A DNA stretch of 36,962 nt from Erysipelotrichaceae bacterium (GTDB taxonomy: Bacteria > Bacillota_I > Bacilli_A > Erysipelotrichales > Coprobacillaceae): positions 1 to 36,962 of the forward strand of contig JAETPY010000020.1 in the NCBI GenBank assembly GCA_021770925.1, read 5' to 3'. Position numbers and translations under genes: made by a program. How positions within the stretch are numbered: the stretch's first letter is position 1; each line of letters starts with the position of its first letter. The notes beneath the pieces were generated by a model that saw only the letters and a list, made by a program, of their open reading frames with translations, was not told the origin of the DNA and did not search any database. Shown in pieces: positions 7,977-15,345 of this stretch.

Positions 7977-10643
7977 TTATTTATCAGCTACTAATACTTT
8001 ATCAGTAGTATGTTCTAGAATAATTTCTTCAGCAGCAGCCTGAGCAGCAGCAAGACGAGCAATCAATACACGATATGGTGAACAAGAAACATATGTTAAT
8101 CCTGTCTTATGGCAGAATTTAATAGATTCTGGATCTCCACCATGTTCACCACAAATACCTAATTTAATATTAGGGCGAACACTACGTCCTTTAACAGCAG
8201 CCATTTCAACTAATTGACCTACACCACTTTGATCTAAAGATACAAATGGATCAACTTGGATTACTTTACGATTGATATATTCTGGTAAGAAACTTCCAAC
8301 ATCATCACGAGAGAAACCAAATGTCATTTGAGTTAAATCGTTTGTACCAAATGAGAAGAATTCTGCATGTTTAGCAATTTCGTCAGCTGTTAAAGCAGCT
8401 CTTGGAATTTCAATCATTGTACCAATCTTATATTCAATTTTAGCATTTTTAGCCATAATTGCTGCTTCAATTGCTTTTGTAACATTGTCTTTTACATAAA
8501 CAATTTCTGCTTCACTACCAATTAATGGTAACATGATTTCTGGTACGATAGTACATCCTAATTCTCTTTCAACATCAATAGCAGCATCAATAATAGCTTT
8601 GACTTGCATATTATAGATTTCTGGATAAGTAACAGCTAAACGAGAACCACGATGTCCTAACATTGGATTCGTTTCTTTTAAAGTAGCTCCTTTTGTTTTA
8701 ACTTCTTCTAATGTCTTACCTAATTTATCTGCAACTGCCTGATATTCTTCATCAGTATGTGGTAAGAATTCATGAAGAGGTGGATCTAATAAACGAACAG
8801 TTACTGGTAAACCTACCATTGCACGATAGATTCCTCTAAAGTCTTCAACTTGGAATTTGTATAATTCATCTAATGCTTTAATTCTTTCTTCAACGCTGTC
8901 AGATAAGATCATTTGTCTTACATATTCAATACGATCTCCTTCAAAGAACATATGTTCTGTACGACATAAACCAATACCTTCAGCTCCAAATTTAATCGCT
9001 ACAGCAGCATCACGAGGACTATCAGCATTAGCACGAACTTGTAATTTTTTGATTTCATCAGCCCATGACATTAATTCAGCAAAATCACCTGTTAATTCTG
9101 ATTCTTCAGAATCCAACACTCCTAAATACACTTTACCAGTAGAACCATCTAATGATAATTCTGTTCCTTCAGGATATGTTTTTCCATCAATTGTAAATGT
9201 TCCTGCTTCATAATCGATTGTTAATGCTTTAGCACCAACGATGCAGCATTTACCCATACCACGAGCAACTACAGCCGCATGGCTAGTCATACCACCTGTA
9301 GAAGTTAAAATACCTTCACAATCAACCATACCTTGAATATCTTCAGGAGAAGTTTCATGTCTTACTAAAATAACTTTTTCACCTGCAACAGCTTTTTCAT
9401 GAACTTTTTCAGCAGTTAAATATACTTTACCTGCACCAGCACCTGGTGAAGCAGGTAATCCTTCAACAACTGGATCAGCAGATTTTAAAGCTTCAGCAGT
9501 AAAGTTTGGATGTAATAATTGAGAAATTTGATCAGGTTCAACACGAGTCATTGCTTCATATTTATTAATTAAACCTTCATGTACTAGATCTACTGCAATT
9601 TTTAAAGCAGCTTTACCTGTACGTTTACCGTTACGAGTTTGTAAAATATATAACTTACCATTTTCAACAGTAAATTCACAGTCCTGCATATCTTTATAAT
9701 GTTTTTCTAATCCTTTAACAATGCTAACTAATTCTTTATAGATTTCAGGCATATCTTCTTCTAATTTAGCGATTTTTTGTGGTGTACGAATACCAGCAAC
9801 AACGTCTTCACCTTGAGCGTTAATTAAGTATTCACCATAAATATGATTATCACCATTAGCAGCATTACGAGTAAATAATACCCCAGTACCAGAATCATTT
9901 CCCATATTACCGAATACCATTTGCTGCACGTTTACAGCAGTTCCTAAATCATGAGGAATACCATTTAAATTACGATAGATGATTGCACGGTCATTATTCC
10001 AAGATCTAAATACAGCTAAAATAGCTCCCATTAACTGTTCTTTAGCTTCTTGTGGGAAATCTCTTCCTAATTGAGTTCTGAAAATTTCTTTATATTGAGG
10101 AATAATAGTATTTTCAAAATCATCAGCTGTAATATCTAAATCACTTTCATATCCATTTGCTGTTTTTAATTCAGTTAATTTAGCTTCAAATAATTCTTTG
10201 TCAACTTCACAAACAACATCAGAATACATTTGAATAAATCTACGATAACTGTCAAAAGCAAAACGACGATTGCCAGTTTGTTTAGCTACAACTTCAACAG
10301 TTTCATCATTCAAACCTAAATTAAGAATTGTATCCATCATTCCAGGCATAGAGAATTTTGCCCCTGAACGAACTGAAACTAATAGAGGGTTATCTAATCC
10401 ACCTAATTTTTTTCCAGCTAATTTTTCTAATCTTTCTAAACAATCATCAATTTGTTTTTTCATTTCATCATTGATGATCTTACCATCAGCATAATATTCA
10501 TTACATGCCTCTGTAGTAACAGTAAACCCTTGTGGTACTGGTAAACCTAAATTAACCATTGCAGCTAGGTTAGCACCTTTACCACCAAGAAGGTCACGCA
10601 TCATTTCGTTTCCTTCACTAAACATATAAACATATTTTTTCAT
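7977..10643 (-). CDS. ppdK: Pyruvate, phosphate dikinase
   Basis: 888 residues, the usual PPDK length. It interconverts pyruvate + ATP + Pi and PEP + AMP + PPi in the cytoplasm, often running in the glycolytic direction in anaerobes. The N-terminal ATP-grasp domain opens with GGKGANLAAMVNLGLPVP. The swivelling phosphohistidine domain has the signature GGMTSHAAVVARGMG near residues 448-462. The C-terminal PEP/pyruvate barrel carries GFSRDD, TNDLTQMTFG and GICGEHGGDP. Start by AAGGAGG upstream of ATG. It is monocistronic, with its own promoter and terminator. A cre-like site and a palindrome over the -10 suggest control by carbon status. No PPDK regulatory protein is in the window. Confidence 0.97.
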   Translation of the reverse strand: MKKYVYMFSEGNEMMRDLLGGKGANLAAMVNLGLPVPQGFTVTTEACNEYYADGKIINDEMKKQIDDCLERLEKLAGKKLGGLDNPLLVSVRSGAKFSMPGMMDTILNLGLNDETVEVVAKQTGNRRFAFDSYRRFIQMYSDVVCEVDKELFEAKLTELKTANGYESDLDITADDFENTIIPQYKEIFRTQLGRDFPQEAKEQLMGAILAVFRSWNNDRAIIYRNLNGIPHDLGTAVNVQQMVFGNMGNDSGTGVLFTRNAANGDNHIYGEYLINAQGEDVVAGIRTPQKIAKLEEDMPEIYKELVSIVKGLEKHYKDMQDCEFTVENGKLYILQTRNGKRTGKAALKIAVDLVHEGLINKYEAMTRVEPDQISQLLHPNFTAEALKSADPVVEGLPASPGAGAGKVYLTAEKVHEKAVAGEKVILVRHETSPEDIQGMVDCEGILTSTGGMTSHAAVVARGMGKCCIVGAKALTIDYEAGTFTIDGKTYPEGTELSLDGSTGKVYLGVLDSEESELTGDFAELMSWADEIKKLQVRANADSPRDAAVAIKFGAEGIGLCRTEHMFFEGDRIEYVRQMILSDSVEERIKALDELYKFQVEDFRGIYRAMVGLPVTVRLLDPPLHEFLPHTDEEYQAVADKLGKTLEEVKTKGATLKETNPMLGHRGSRLAVTYPEIYNMQVKAIIDAAIDVERELGCTIVPEIMLPLIGSEAEIVYVKDNVTKAIEAAIMAKNAKIEYKIGTMIEIPRAALTADEIAKHAEFFSFGTNDLTQMTFGFSRDDVGSFLPEYINRKVIQVDPFVSLDQSGVGQLVEMAAVKGRSVRPNIKLGICGEHGGDPESIKFCHKTGLTYVSCSPYRVLIARLAAAQAAAEEIILEHTTDKVLVADK

Positions 10644-10672
10644 TTAATATAATCCTCCTTAGAATTAATTCA

Positions 10673-10689
10673 TGTGTATATTATACACA
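10673..10689. promoter_or_regulatory. Palindrome covering the ppdK -10 (possible operator)
   Basis: TGTGTATA-T-TATACACA is a perfect 17-base palindrome centred on the ppdK -10 (TATAAT, 10680-10685 on the minus strand). A repressor bound here would block RNA polymerase. The regulator is unknown. Confidence 0.4.
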
Positions 10690-10708
10690 TCTTCCCCTCC
10701 TCATTCAA
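10680..10708 (-). promoter_or_regulatory. ppdK: ppdK promoter
   Basis: Minus strand TTGAAT (10703-10708), 17-base spacer, TATAAT (10680-10685). A near-consensus sigma-A promoter about 37 bases before the ppdK start. Confidence 0.75.
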
Positions 10709-10709
10709 G

Positions 10710-10723
10710 TGGAAGCGCTTTGA
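10710..10723. promoter_or_regulatory. cre-like site (CcpA type) upstream of ppdK
   Basis: TGGAAGCGCTTTGA matches the catabolite-responsive consensus TGWAANCGNTNWCA at all but two positions and contains the palindromic core AAGCGCTT. It lies directly upstream of the ppdK -35, a position compatible with CcpA activation. Confidence 0.45.
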
Positions 10724-10741
10724 AATTATCATATTTTGTTG

Positions 10742-10774
10742 CAAAGAAAAGATTGTATTATTAAAATACAATCT
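10742..10774 (-). terminator. DEAD-box helicase terminator
   Basis: Minus strand AGATTGTATT, loop TTAAT, AATACAATCT, then TTTCTTTGC. A 10-bp perfect stem 14 bases after the helicase stop. Confidence 0.7.
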
Positions 10775-10788
10775 AATTTCATCAATAC

Positions 10789-12384
10789 CTAGCGTTTATT
10801 TGCTATTTCAATTTCAATTTTGCGATTATTTATCTTTTGTTTATTACATTTTTTAACAACCTTATTAATTACTTTCTTATTAATATCAACAAATGTAAAC
10901 TTTCGTTTTATATCAATATCACCAATATCTTCTTTCCTAATCCCTGCTTTGCTAACGAAGAAATTAATGATTTGCGGAACTTTAATTCGATCCATTGAAC
11001 CAGCTGTGATAAAAATTCGTGTATAATCTTTATTATTTCGTCCTCTTTTTTCTTCTTTTACTTCTTGAATAATATCCCGTTTATAATCAAAACCCAATTG
11101 ATTTTGATAATTCATGTATAATAAAGCTGCTGTAAAATCTATCAACATAGTTGGATCAATTTCATTAACTAATTGTTTGAACTTTTTATGATTTCCAGCA
11201 AGAATAACATCTTCTACACCACTTATCAGCATTCCGATTTTAGCATCTGAAATTTCTTTAAGTGTCGGAATAGTATCTCTAGTAATTGTTGATTTAGTTA
11301 CTTTTTCAATCTGTTTTAAAAAGCTTTTTTCTCTTGGCGTAATAATAGAATAAGCGACTCCTTCTTTATCAGCCCGACCAGTACGCCCAATTCGATGTAC
11401 ATACGATTCAATATCCTGAGGCAGCTCATAATTAATTACGTGAGTAACATTTTCTACATCAATTCCTCTAGCTGCCACATCTGTAGCAATTAAAAAATTA
11501 ATAGTGCCTTTTTTAAATTTACGTAATGTATTCATTCGATGATTTTGACTTAAATCACCATGCATTGCTTCAACATTATAATTAGCCTGCTGCATCTGTT
11601 CGGTTACTTCATCTACACTTCGTTTAGTCCGACAAAAAATTATTCCAGTTTTAACATTAGCTACATCAATTAAACGACATAATGCTTCAAAACGATCTTT
11701 TTGTCTTACTTCATAATAAAATTGTTTTACAGATGTTGCTGTTGTCTGCTTCGATAACACTGCAACATGATTAAAATCATCATGCATATAATTTTGAGCA
11801 ATTTTTTTAATCCCTTCTGGCATTGTTGCTGAAAATAGAATCGTTTGACGACTATTATCAACTTTTTCCAAAATTGTCTCAATATCTTCAACAAATCCCA
11901 TGTTTAGCATTTCATCAGCTTCATCTAATACTACAAATTTTATATTTGTAAGTTTTAAAACTTTCCGACGCATTAAATCCATTATTCTCCCAGGAGTTCC
12001 GACAATTATATCAATACCTTTTTTTATTGTACGAATCTGTTTTTCAATGTCACTTCCACCATATACACAGGCAATTTTACTACCATTGTATTTGCCTATT
12101 CGATTCATTTCTTCATGAATTTGCATTGCCAATTCTCTAGTTGGAGAAAGAATTATCGCTTGTGGTAATTTATCATCAGATGGTGCTATCTTAGATAAAA
12201 GAACACTCCCAAATGCTAATGTCTTACCAGTTCCAGTTTGAGCCTGTCCAATCACATCAACTCCTGTAAGTAAAACTGGAATTGCTTTTTCTTGAATTTG
12301 TGATGGTTTAGAAAACCCCATATCCTCTATTGCTCTTAATACTTCATTACTTAATCCTAGTTGTCTAAATTTATTTTCAATCAT
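10789..12384 (-). CDS. DEAD-box ATP-dependent RNA helicase with DbpA-type C-terminal domain
   Basis: 531 residues. Helicase core: AQTGTGKT (48-55, Walker A), PTRELA (81-86), DEAD (154-157), SATMP (185-189), then HRIGRTGRADKEG in the second RecA domain. The last 75 or so residues (RIFITAGSMDRIKVPQIINF onward) fit the DbpA RNA-binding domain, an RRM-like module that directs such enzymes to 23S rRNA hairpin 92 during ribosome assembly. A very basic tail follows. The start is ATG at 12384 because AGAAAGG precedes it; a longer frame upstream runs through the promoter. Monocistronic. It could be annotated as DbpA- or CshA-like; the C-terminal domain favours DbpA. Confidence 0.93.
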   Translation of the reverse strand: MIENKFRQLGLSNEVLRAIEDMGFSKPSQIQEKAIPVLLTGVDVIGQAQTGTGKTLAFGSVLLSKIAPSDDKLPQAIILSPTRELAMQIHEEMNRIGKYNGSKIACVYGGSDIEKQIRTIKKGIDIIVGTPGRIMDLMRRKVLKLTNIKFVVLDEADEMLNMGFVEDIETILEKVDNSRQTILFSATMPEGIKKIAQNYMHDDFNHVAVLSKQTTATSVKQFYYEVRQKDRFEALCRLIDVANVKTGIIFCRTKRSVDEVTEQMQQANYNVEAMHGDLSQNHRMNTLRKFKKGTINFLIATDVAARGIDVENVTHVINYELPQDIESYVHRIGRTGRADKEGVAYSIITPREKSFLKQIEKVTKSTITRDTIPTLKEISDAKIGMLISGVEDVILAGNHKKFKQLVNEIDPTMLIDFTAALLYMNYQNQLGFDYKRDIIQEVKEEKRGRNNKDYTRIFITAGSMDRIKVPQIINFFVSKAGIRKEDIGDIDIKRKFTFVDINKKVINKVVKKCNKQKINNRKIEIEIANKR

Positions 12385-12412
12385 TGTATATACCTTTCTA
12401 ATCACTTTGGTG

Positions 12413-12441
12413 AGTATAGCATAATTATTCATTATATACAA
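12413..12441 (-). promoter_or_regulatory. Helicase promoter
   Basis: Minus strand TTGTAT (12436-12441), 17-base spacer ending in TGC, then TATACT (12413-12418): a -35 with an extended -10, 28 bases before the helicase start. Confidence 0.6.
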
Positions 12442-12518
12442 ACTTATTTTTAAAAATTCAATCGATTTTTATACATAATAAGATTATTGTTATTATGCTA
12501 GTAATTATTTGGTATTAC

Positions 12519-12527
12519 TGTTATAAT
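12519..12527 (+). promoter_or_regulatory. Extended -10 of the PH-domain gene
   Basis: TGTTATAAT fits TGnTATAAT and lies 30 bases before the ATG. No convincing -35 is seen. Confidence 0.5.
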
Positions 12528-12557
12528 TTTGACAATAATCAAAATGGAGGAATTTTT

Positions 12558-12935
12558 ATGAATAATAAAATTATTTGGCATGATCGAAAACATTTCATGT
12601 GGTTCCCTTTTAGCTTCACTAAATATGAGATCAAAAATGAACGTTTATATCAACAAATCGGATTAATTAATACTCACTACGATGAGTTACTCTTATATCG
12701 TATTACTGATATATGTTTACAAAGAACTCTAGCTCAAAAAATCTTTGGTACAGGAACTATAGTTTTATACACTAAAGCCGATAGCAGTAAAGAAATTCAT
12801 TTAAAGAACATCAAAAATGCTCATGATGTAAAAAGTTTAATTTCTAATTTAGTTGAAGATGCTCGTGATAAAAAACAAATAGTTGGAAAAGAATTTTTTA
12901 ATGACGCTTATAATTTAGATGATCAGTTTGATTAA
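12558..12935 (+). CDS. Bacterial PH-domain (bPH2/YdbS-like) protein
   Basis: 125 residues. The pattern FTKYEIKNERLYQQIGLINTH, a central RITDICLQRTLAQKIFGTG and a strand ending KEIHLKNIKN match the bPH2 (DUF304) fold, where a YEIxxERL strand is followed by a GxIxxxxxxxxLxRI strand. Unlike most relatives it has no transmembrane segments, so it is a soluble single-domain form ending in an acidic helix. The ATG is chosen because GGAGG lies seven bases upstream; an earlier in-frame start would lie upstream of the promoter. It is divergent from the helicase and convergent with the next gene. The ligand is unknown. Confidence 0.75.
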   Translation: MNNKIIWHDRKHFMWFPFSFTKYEIKNERLYQQIGLINTHYDELLLYRITDICLQRTLAQKIFGTGTIVLYTKADSSKEIHLKNIKNAHDVKSLISNLVEDARDKKQIVGKEFFNDAYNLDDQFD

Positions 12936-12972
12936 AATAATATGTCATCCCGTTTAGGATGACATATTATTT
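12935..12972. terminator. Bidirectional terminator
   Basis: A perfect 16-bp stem: AAATAATATGTCATCC, loop CGTTTA, then its complement, flanked by A and T runs. It sits between two convergent genes and overlaps the last codons of the minus-strand gene, so it can serve both. Confidence 0.85.
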
Positions 12973-13797
12973 TACAATCCAATATTTACAACTAGCTATA
13001 TCATAAGCTAAATATTTATCATGACCAGCAAACAAACAATCTTCATCTATATCTTTAAACATATATATTAACCGATTTAATGCACTATAAATATATTCAA
13101 AATTATCATTTTTGATTGTATCATTTTCTCCGCACAATACAAAAATATTTCGATTAGCTCCCTGATATCCTTTAAAATAAGCACGATTCATACCATAAAA
13201 AGTAATCAAACAATTATAAGTACCATTTTTCAATTCTTCTACATTATTAAATAAATACAATTCATATTTATCATCCAGTATATAATAAATTAATTTTACA
13301 GTTAAATAATCTTCACCATTTTTTAAAAGGCAATAATGATATTCTCCTCCAAAATTAAGTTCTTTTAAAGAATCATAACAGTCTTTTAATACATTATCAA
13401 TAAATTTTCTTTGTTCTTTATTTAGATAATAAATTTGTTTAGGTTTAGCCTGATCCACTTTTTTCATTAACTGTACAAATTTTTTCATCACAGCATCATT
13501 AGCATCCAATATATAATCCCAAACAATTATCTCAACACTATAAGGATTAGCTTTTTTACCAGTATGATATATCAATTTTTGATCCAGTTCTAAATAATCT
13601 CTAATCTTAATATTATCTTTTCTATCTTCTACATCAATAACAGTATTATTATGTAGAAATTCATAATACTTACATTTATTTAATAGCATTTTTTCATTAA
13701 TCAGTTCACTCAATTCACTAAATGTTATATTTTCATCAACATCTAAAGTCACTTTATTTTCTTTATAAGATATCTTTAACCTATATTTATTAATCAT
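12967..13797 (-). CDS. Uncharacterised protein, possible remote pRiA4b ORF-3-like N-terminus
   Basis: 276 residues, not firmly recognised. Residues 1-80 look like a small beta-rich domain: LKISYKENKVTLDVDENITFS, then a helix SELSELINEKMLLNKCKYYEF, then IRDYLELDQKLIYHTG. This order (strand, LxxL helix, YEF, a 'yL..gqkliY' strand) recalls the plasmid pRiA4b ORF-3 family, but the resemblance is weak. The remainder is mixed with many Tyr/Asn/Asp residues. No signal peptide or catalytic motif is seen. ATG at 13797 is chosen for the GGGGGA before it; an upstream ATG at 13821 overlaps the exonuclease gene but lacks a ribosome site. It follows the exonuclease gene directly, so the two are probably cotranscribed and may act together. 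Confidence 0.6.
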   Translation of the reverse strand: MINKYRLKISYKENKVTLDVDENITFSELSELINEKMLLNKCKYYEFLHNNTVIDVEDRKDNIKIRDYLELDQKLIYHTGKKANPYSVEIIVWDYILDANDAVMKKFVQLMKKVDQAKPKQIYYLNKEQRKFIDNVLKDCYDSLKELNFGGEYHYCLLKNGEDYLTVKLIYYILDDKYELYLFNNVEELKNGTYNCLITFYGMNRAYFKGYQGANRNIFVLCGENDTIKNDNFEYIYSALNRLIYMFKDIDEDCLFAGHDKYLAYDIASCKYWIVK

Positions 13798-13813
13798 TTT
13801 ATCCCCCATAAAA

Positions 13814-14605
13814 CTACTCATTTACTTTAAAAAGAACAGCTGCCATATGCTTGCAGTTATTTCCCCCTGAAGCGTGAGGACAATCACACGCTATTTTTTT
13901 TATCTTATTTCCATCAATTTCGATTGAAACCATATACTTAACACTCCCATTTACTGAAGCTACAATACGCTGATCACTCTTATAAATAATATCAACCTTT
14001 TCGTTTTGAAAATACTTCATACCTCTTTCAATGATCCAAGATTTAAATAATGATTTCCAATTATTTACATATGGTAAATTCAAGTTATCTTTATTTATAT
14101 TATATGCTTCAATTTGTTCAAAACAAAACCTAGTTGCTTTTACATCCTCCAATGCATCATGAGCCGCAAATTGATAACCATAATACTTTGCACAAGCAGT
14201 TAATGATTTCCATTTATATTTACCACGACTTCCCATTTCACCATAAATAGGTGCAAATTCTTTCATTGGATCTCTAAATTTATATTTTTTTGTGTCTACG
14301 CCATAATTTTTTAATATTCCCTGTTCAAATGCAACATTATAACAAACAATAAATTCGCAATTATCAAAAATGTCTTTTATTACATCAATATAACTTTCAA
14401 AACTAAGTTTATCTTTAACATCCGATGGTGAAATACCGTGAATCCTTTGTGCATTAGGCCAGGAAAAATGTCTTTTAGGCTTACATAATTCATTAACCAA
14501 AATATCTTCATCCTGATTAATTATTGCCACTTGAACTACTTCATCATCATGATACATATTAATTCCAGTTGTTTCAAAATCTAGAACAACATACTTATTC
14601 TTCAT
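13814..14605 (-). CDS. DEDDh 3'-5' exonuclease fused to a SWIM zinc finger
   Basis: 263 residues. The exonuclease domain (about 1-165) has motif I VVLDFETTG (D9, E11), a changed motif II YNVAFEQ (E94 where D is usual) and motif III HDALEDV (H149, D154). This is a DnaQ/exonuclease III-epsilon type fold that would degrade DNA or RNA from the 3' end with two metal ions. Residues 222-262 form a SWIM finger: C240, C242, C251, H253 (CxC-x8-CxH), a DNA- or protein-binding module. Start by GAGGTG six bases before ATG. It begins 110 bases beyond the distal end of the CRISPR array, on the same strand. The D-to-E change in motif II may alter metal binding. A general repair role is equally possible. Confidence 0.8.
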   Translation of the reverse strand: MKNKYVVLDFETTGINMYHDDEVVQVAIINQDEDILVNELCKPKRHFSWPNAQRIHGISPSDVKDKLSFESYIDVIKDIFDNCEFIVCYNVAFEQGILKNYGVDTKKYKFRDPMKEFAPIYGEMGSRGKYKWKSLTACAKYYGYQFAAHDALEDVKATRFCFEQIEAYNINKDNLNLPYVNNWKSLFKSWIIERGMKYFQNEKVDIIYKSDQRIVASVNGSVKYMVSIEIDGNKIKKIACDCPHASGGNNCKHMAAVLFKVNE

Positions 14606-14715
14606 ATTTACACCTCATGCTCTAAAGTTTATCACAATTTATTAAATGATGCTATTCATATTATCAATTACTTCCTAAATATAGCATCTAATAAAGTATA
14701 AATACTTTAAATATA
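14606..14715 (-). other. Gap between exonuclease gene and CRISPR array, with hairpins
   Basis: Downstream of the array in its direction of transcription. A small hairpin AAAGTA-TTTA-TACTTT (14694-14709) follows the last repeat almost at once, and an 8-bp inverted repeat GATGCTAT/ATAGCATC (14648-14655 with 14681-14688) has a 25-base loop. Either could end array transcription, but neither has a strong T-run. A promoter for the exonuclease gene should be here, but only weak candidates are seen, so the gene may depend on readthrough. Confidence 0.4.
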
Positions 14716-14877
14716 ATTTCAATACATCTTATGTTGTTATTAAACTGGATCGGTGTAAATCTCAATTAATCTTTTCAACACGTTTCAATACATCTTATGT
14801 TGTTATTAAACATCCATTCTAGGATATTTTTTTGCGTTGACCCAATCGTTTCAATACATCTTATGTTGTTATTAAAC
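14716..14877 (-). CRISPR. CRISPR array, type I-B, 3 repeats and 2 spacers
   Basis: Three 30-base repeats at 14716-14745, 14782-14811 and 14848-14877, separated by two unrelated 36-base spacers (14746-14781, 14812-14847). On the minus strand the repeat starts GTTTAATAACAAC and ends GATGTATTGAAAC. The ATTGAAAC end is the usual 8-base 5' tag of type I-B crRNAs, so the array is read on the minus strand like the cas genes. The repeat at 14716 differs in its last base (minus strand ...GAAAT), as expected for the leader-distal end. The leader is thus on the cas2 side. Source of the spacers cannot be told here. Confidence 0.97.
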
Positions 14878-15051
14878 CCTAGTAAATAAGCCACTTTACA
14901 TATTCTATTATACCTCAAACCCTTTATATATCAACACTTTTCTATTTTTTTACCAGGCAGTTTTACTTTTTTGTTATTTCTAGATAAAATCACTTAAACT
15001 CTTACTCTCCCAACAGTTTTAAGGATTTACAAAGAACTTATACCTGGTAAA
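14878..15051 (-). promoter_or_regulatory. CRISPR leader
   Basis: 174 bases between cas2 and the first repeat. Near the array lies a promoter: minus strand TTGATA (14929-14934), 16-base spacer, TATAAT (14907-14912), so transcription would begin roughly 20-25 bases before the first repeat. Further up are a 9-base inverted repeat TTTACCAGG/CCTGGTAAA (14949-14957 and 15043-15051) and a direct repeat of CAGTTTTA (14958-14965 and 15014-15021, plus strand). These paired motifs could guide Cas1-Cas2 integration or act as a loose terminator for the cas operon. Confidence 0.7.
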
Positions 15052-15345
15052 TTATATAATTAAACTATCTTCATTTTCTACTTTTTGACTGCCTAAAATC
15101 TCTTCATCAAACGAATCTTCACTCTGTAATTTAATAATACTGACACAATCTTCTTCCTTATTTATAGCTTTTTGTAATTCTTTTTTCAATAAGATCAATT
15201 TTGAGGGAGTTATAGGTCCCTTAAATACAGAAAACTGGTAGTGAGAAAGATACTTTTTACAAATCTTAAATATTTTATTTACTCTTTTTTCACCAATATC
15301 ATAACAAACAATTACATAATTATAATTTTTTATTTTCATTAGCAT
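15052..15345 (-). CDS. cas2: CRISPR-associated endonuclease Cas2
   Basis: 97 residues, normal for Cas2. With Cas1 it forms the complex that inserts new spacers at the leader end. The ferredoxin-like fold starts with YVIVCYDIGEKRVNKIF, with the conserved aspartate at D16, and continues with HYQFSVFKGPITPSKL (the typical QxSVFxG strand). Two ATGs six bases apart are possible; the first is given, with AAAGG four bases upstream, while the second (15339) has a more usual spacing. It overlaps the end of cas1 by seven bases. Last gene of the cas operon, next to the leader. Confidence 0.95.
   Translation of the reverse strand: MLMKIKNYNYVIVCYDIGEKRVNKIFKICKKYLSHYQFSVFKGPITPSKLILLKKELQKAINKEEDCVSIIKLQSEDSFDEEILGSQKVENEDSLII

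Noticed and set aside
8857-9213. Long plus-strand open frame antisense to ppdK
   Set aside because: Lies fully inside ppdK, shows no family features and has no ribosome site; it is a shadow of ppdK codon use. The same applies to plus-strand frames at 10270-10494, 11900-12118, 29967-30152 and 34503-35303.
14716-14877. Array read on the plus strand
   Set aside because: The ATTGAAAC tag, the degenerate repeat at 14716, and the promoter on the cas2 side all indicate minus-strand transcription.
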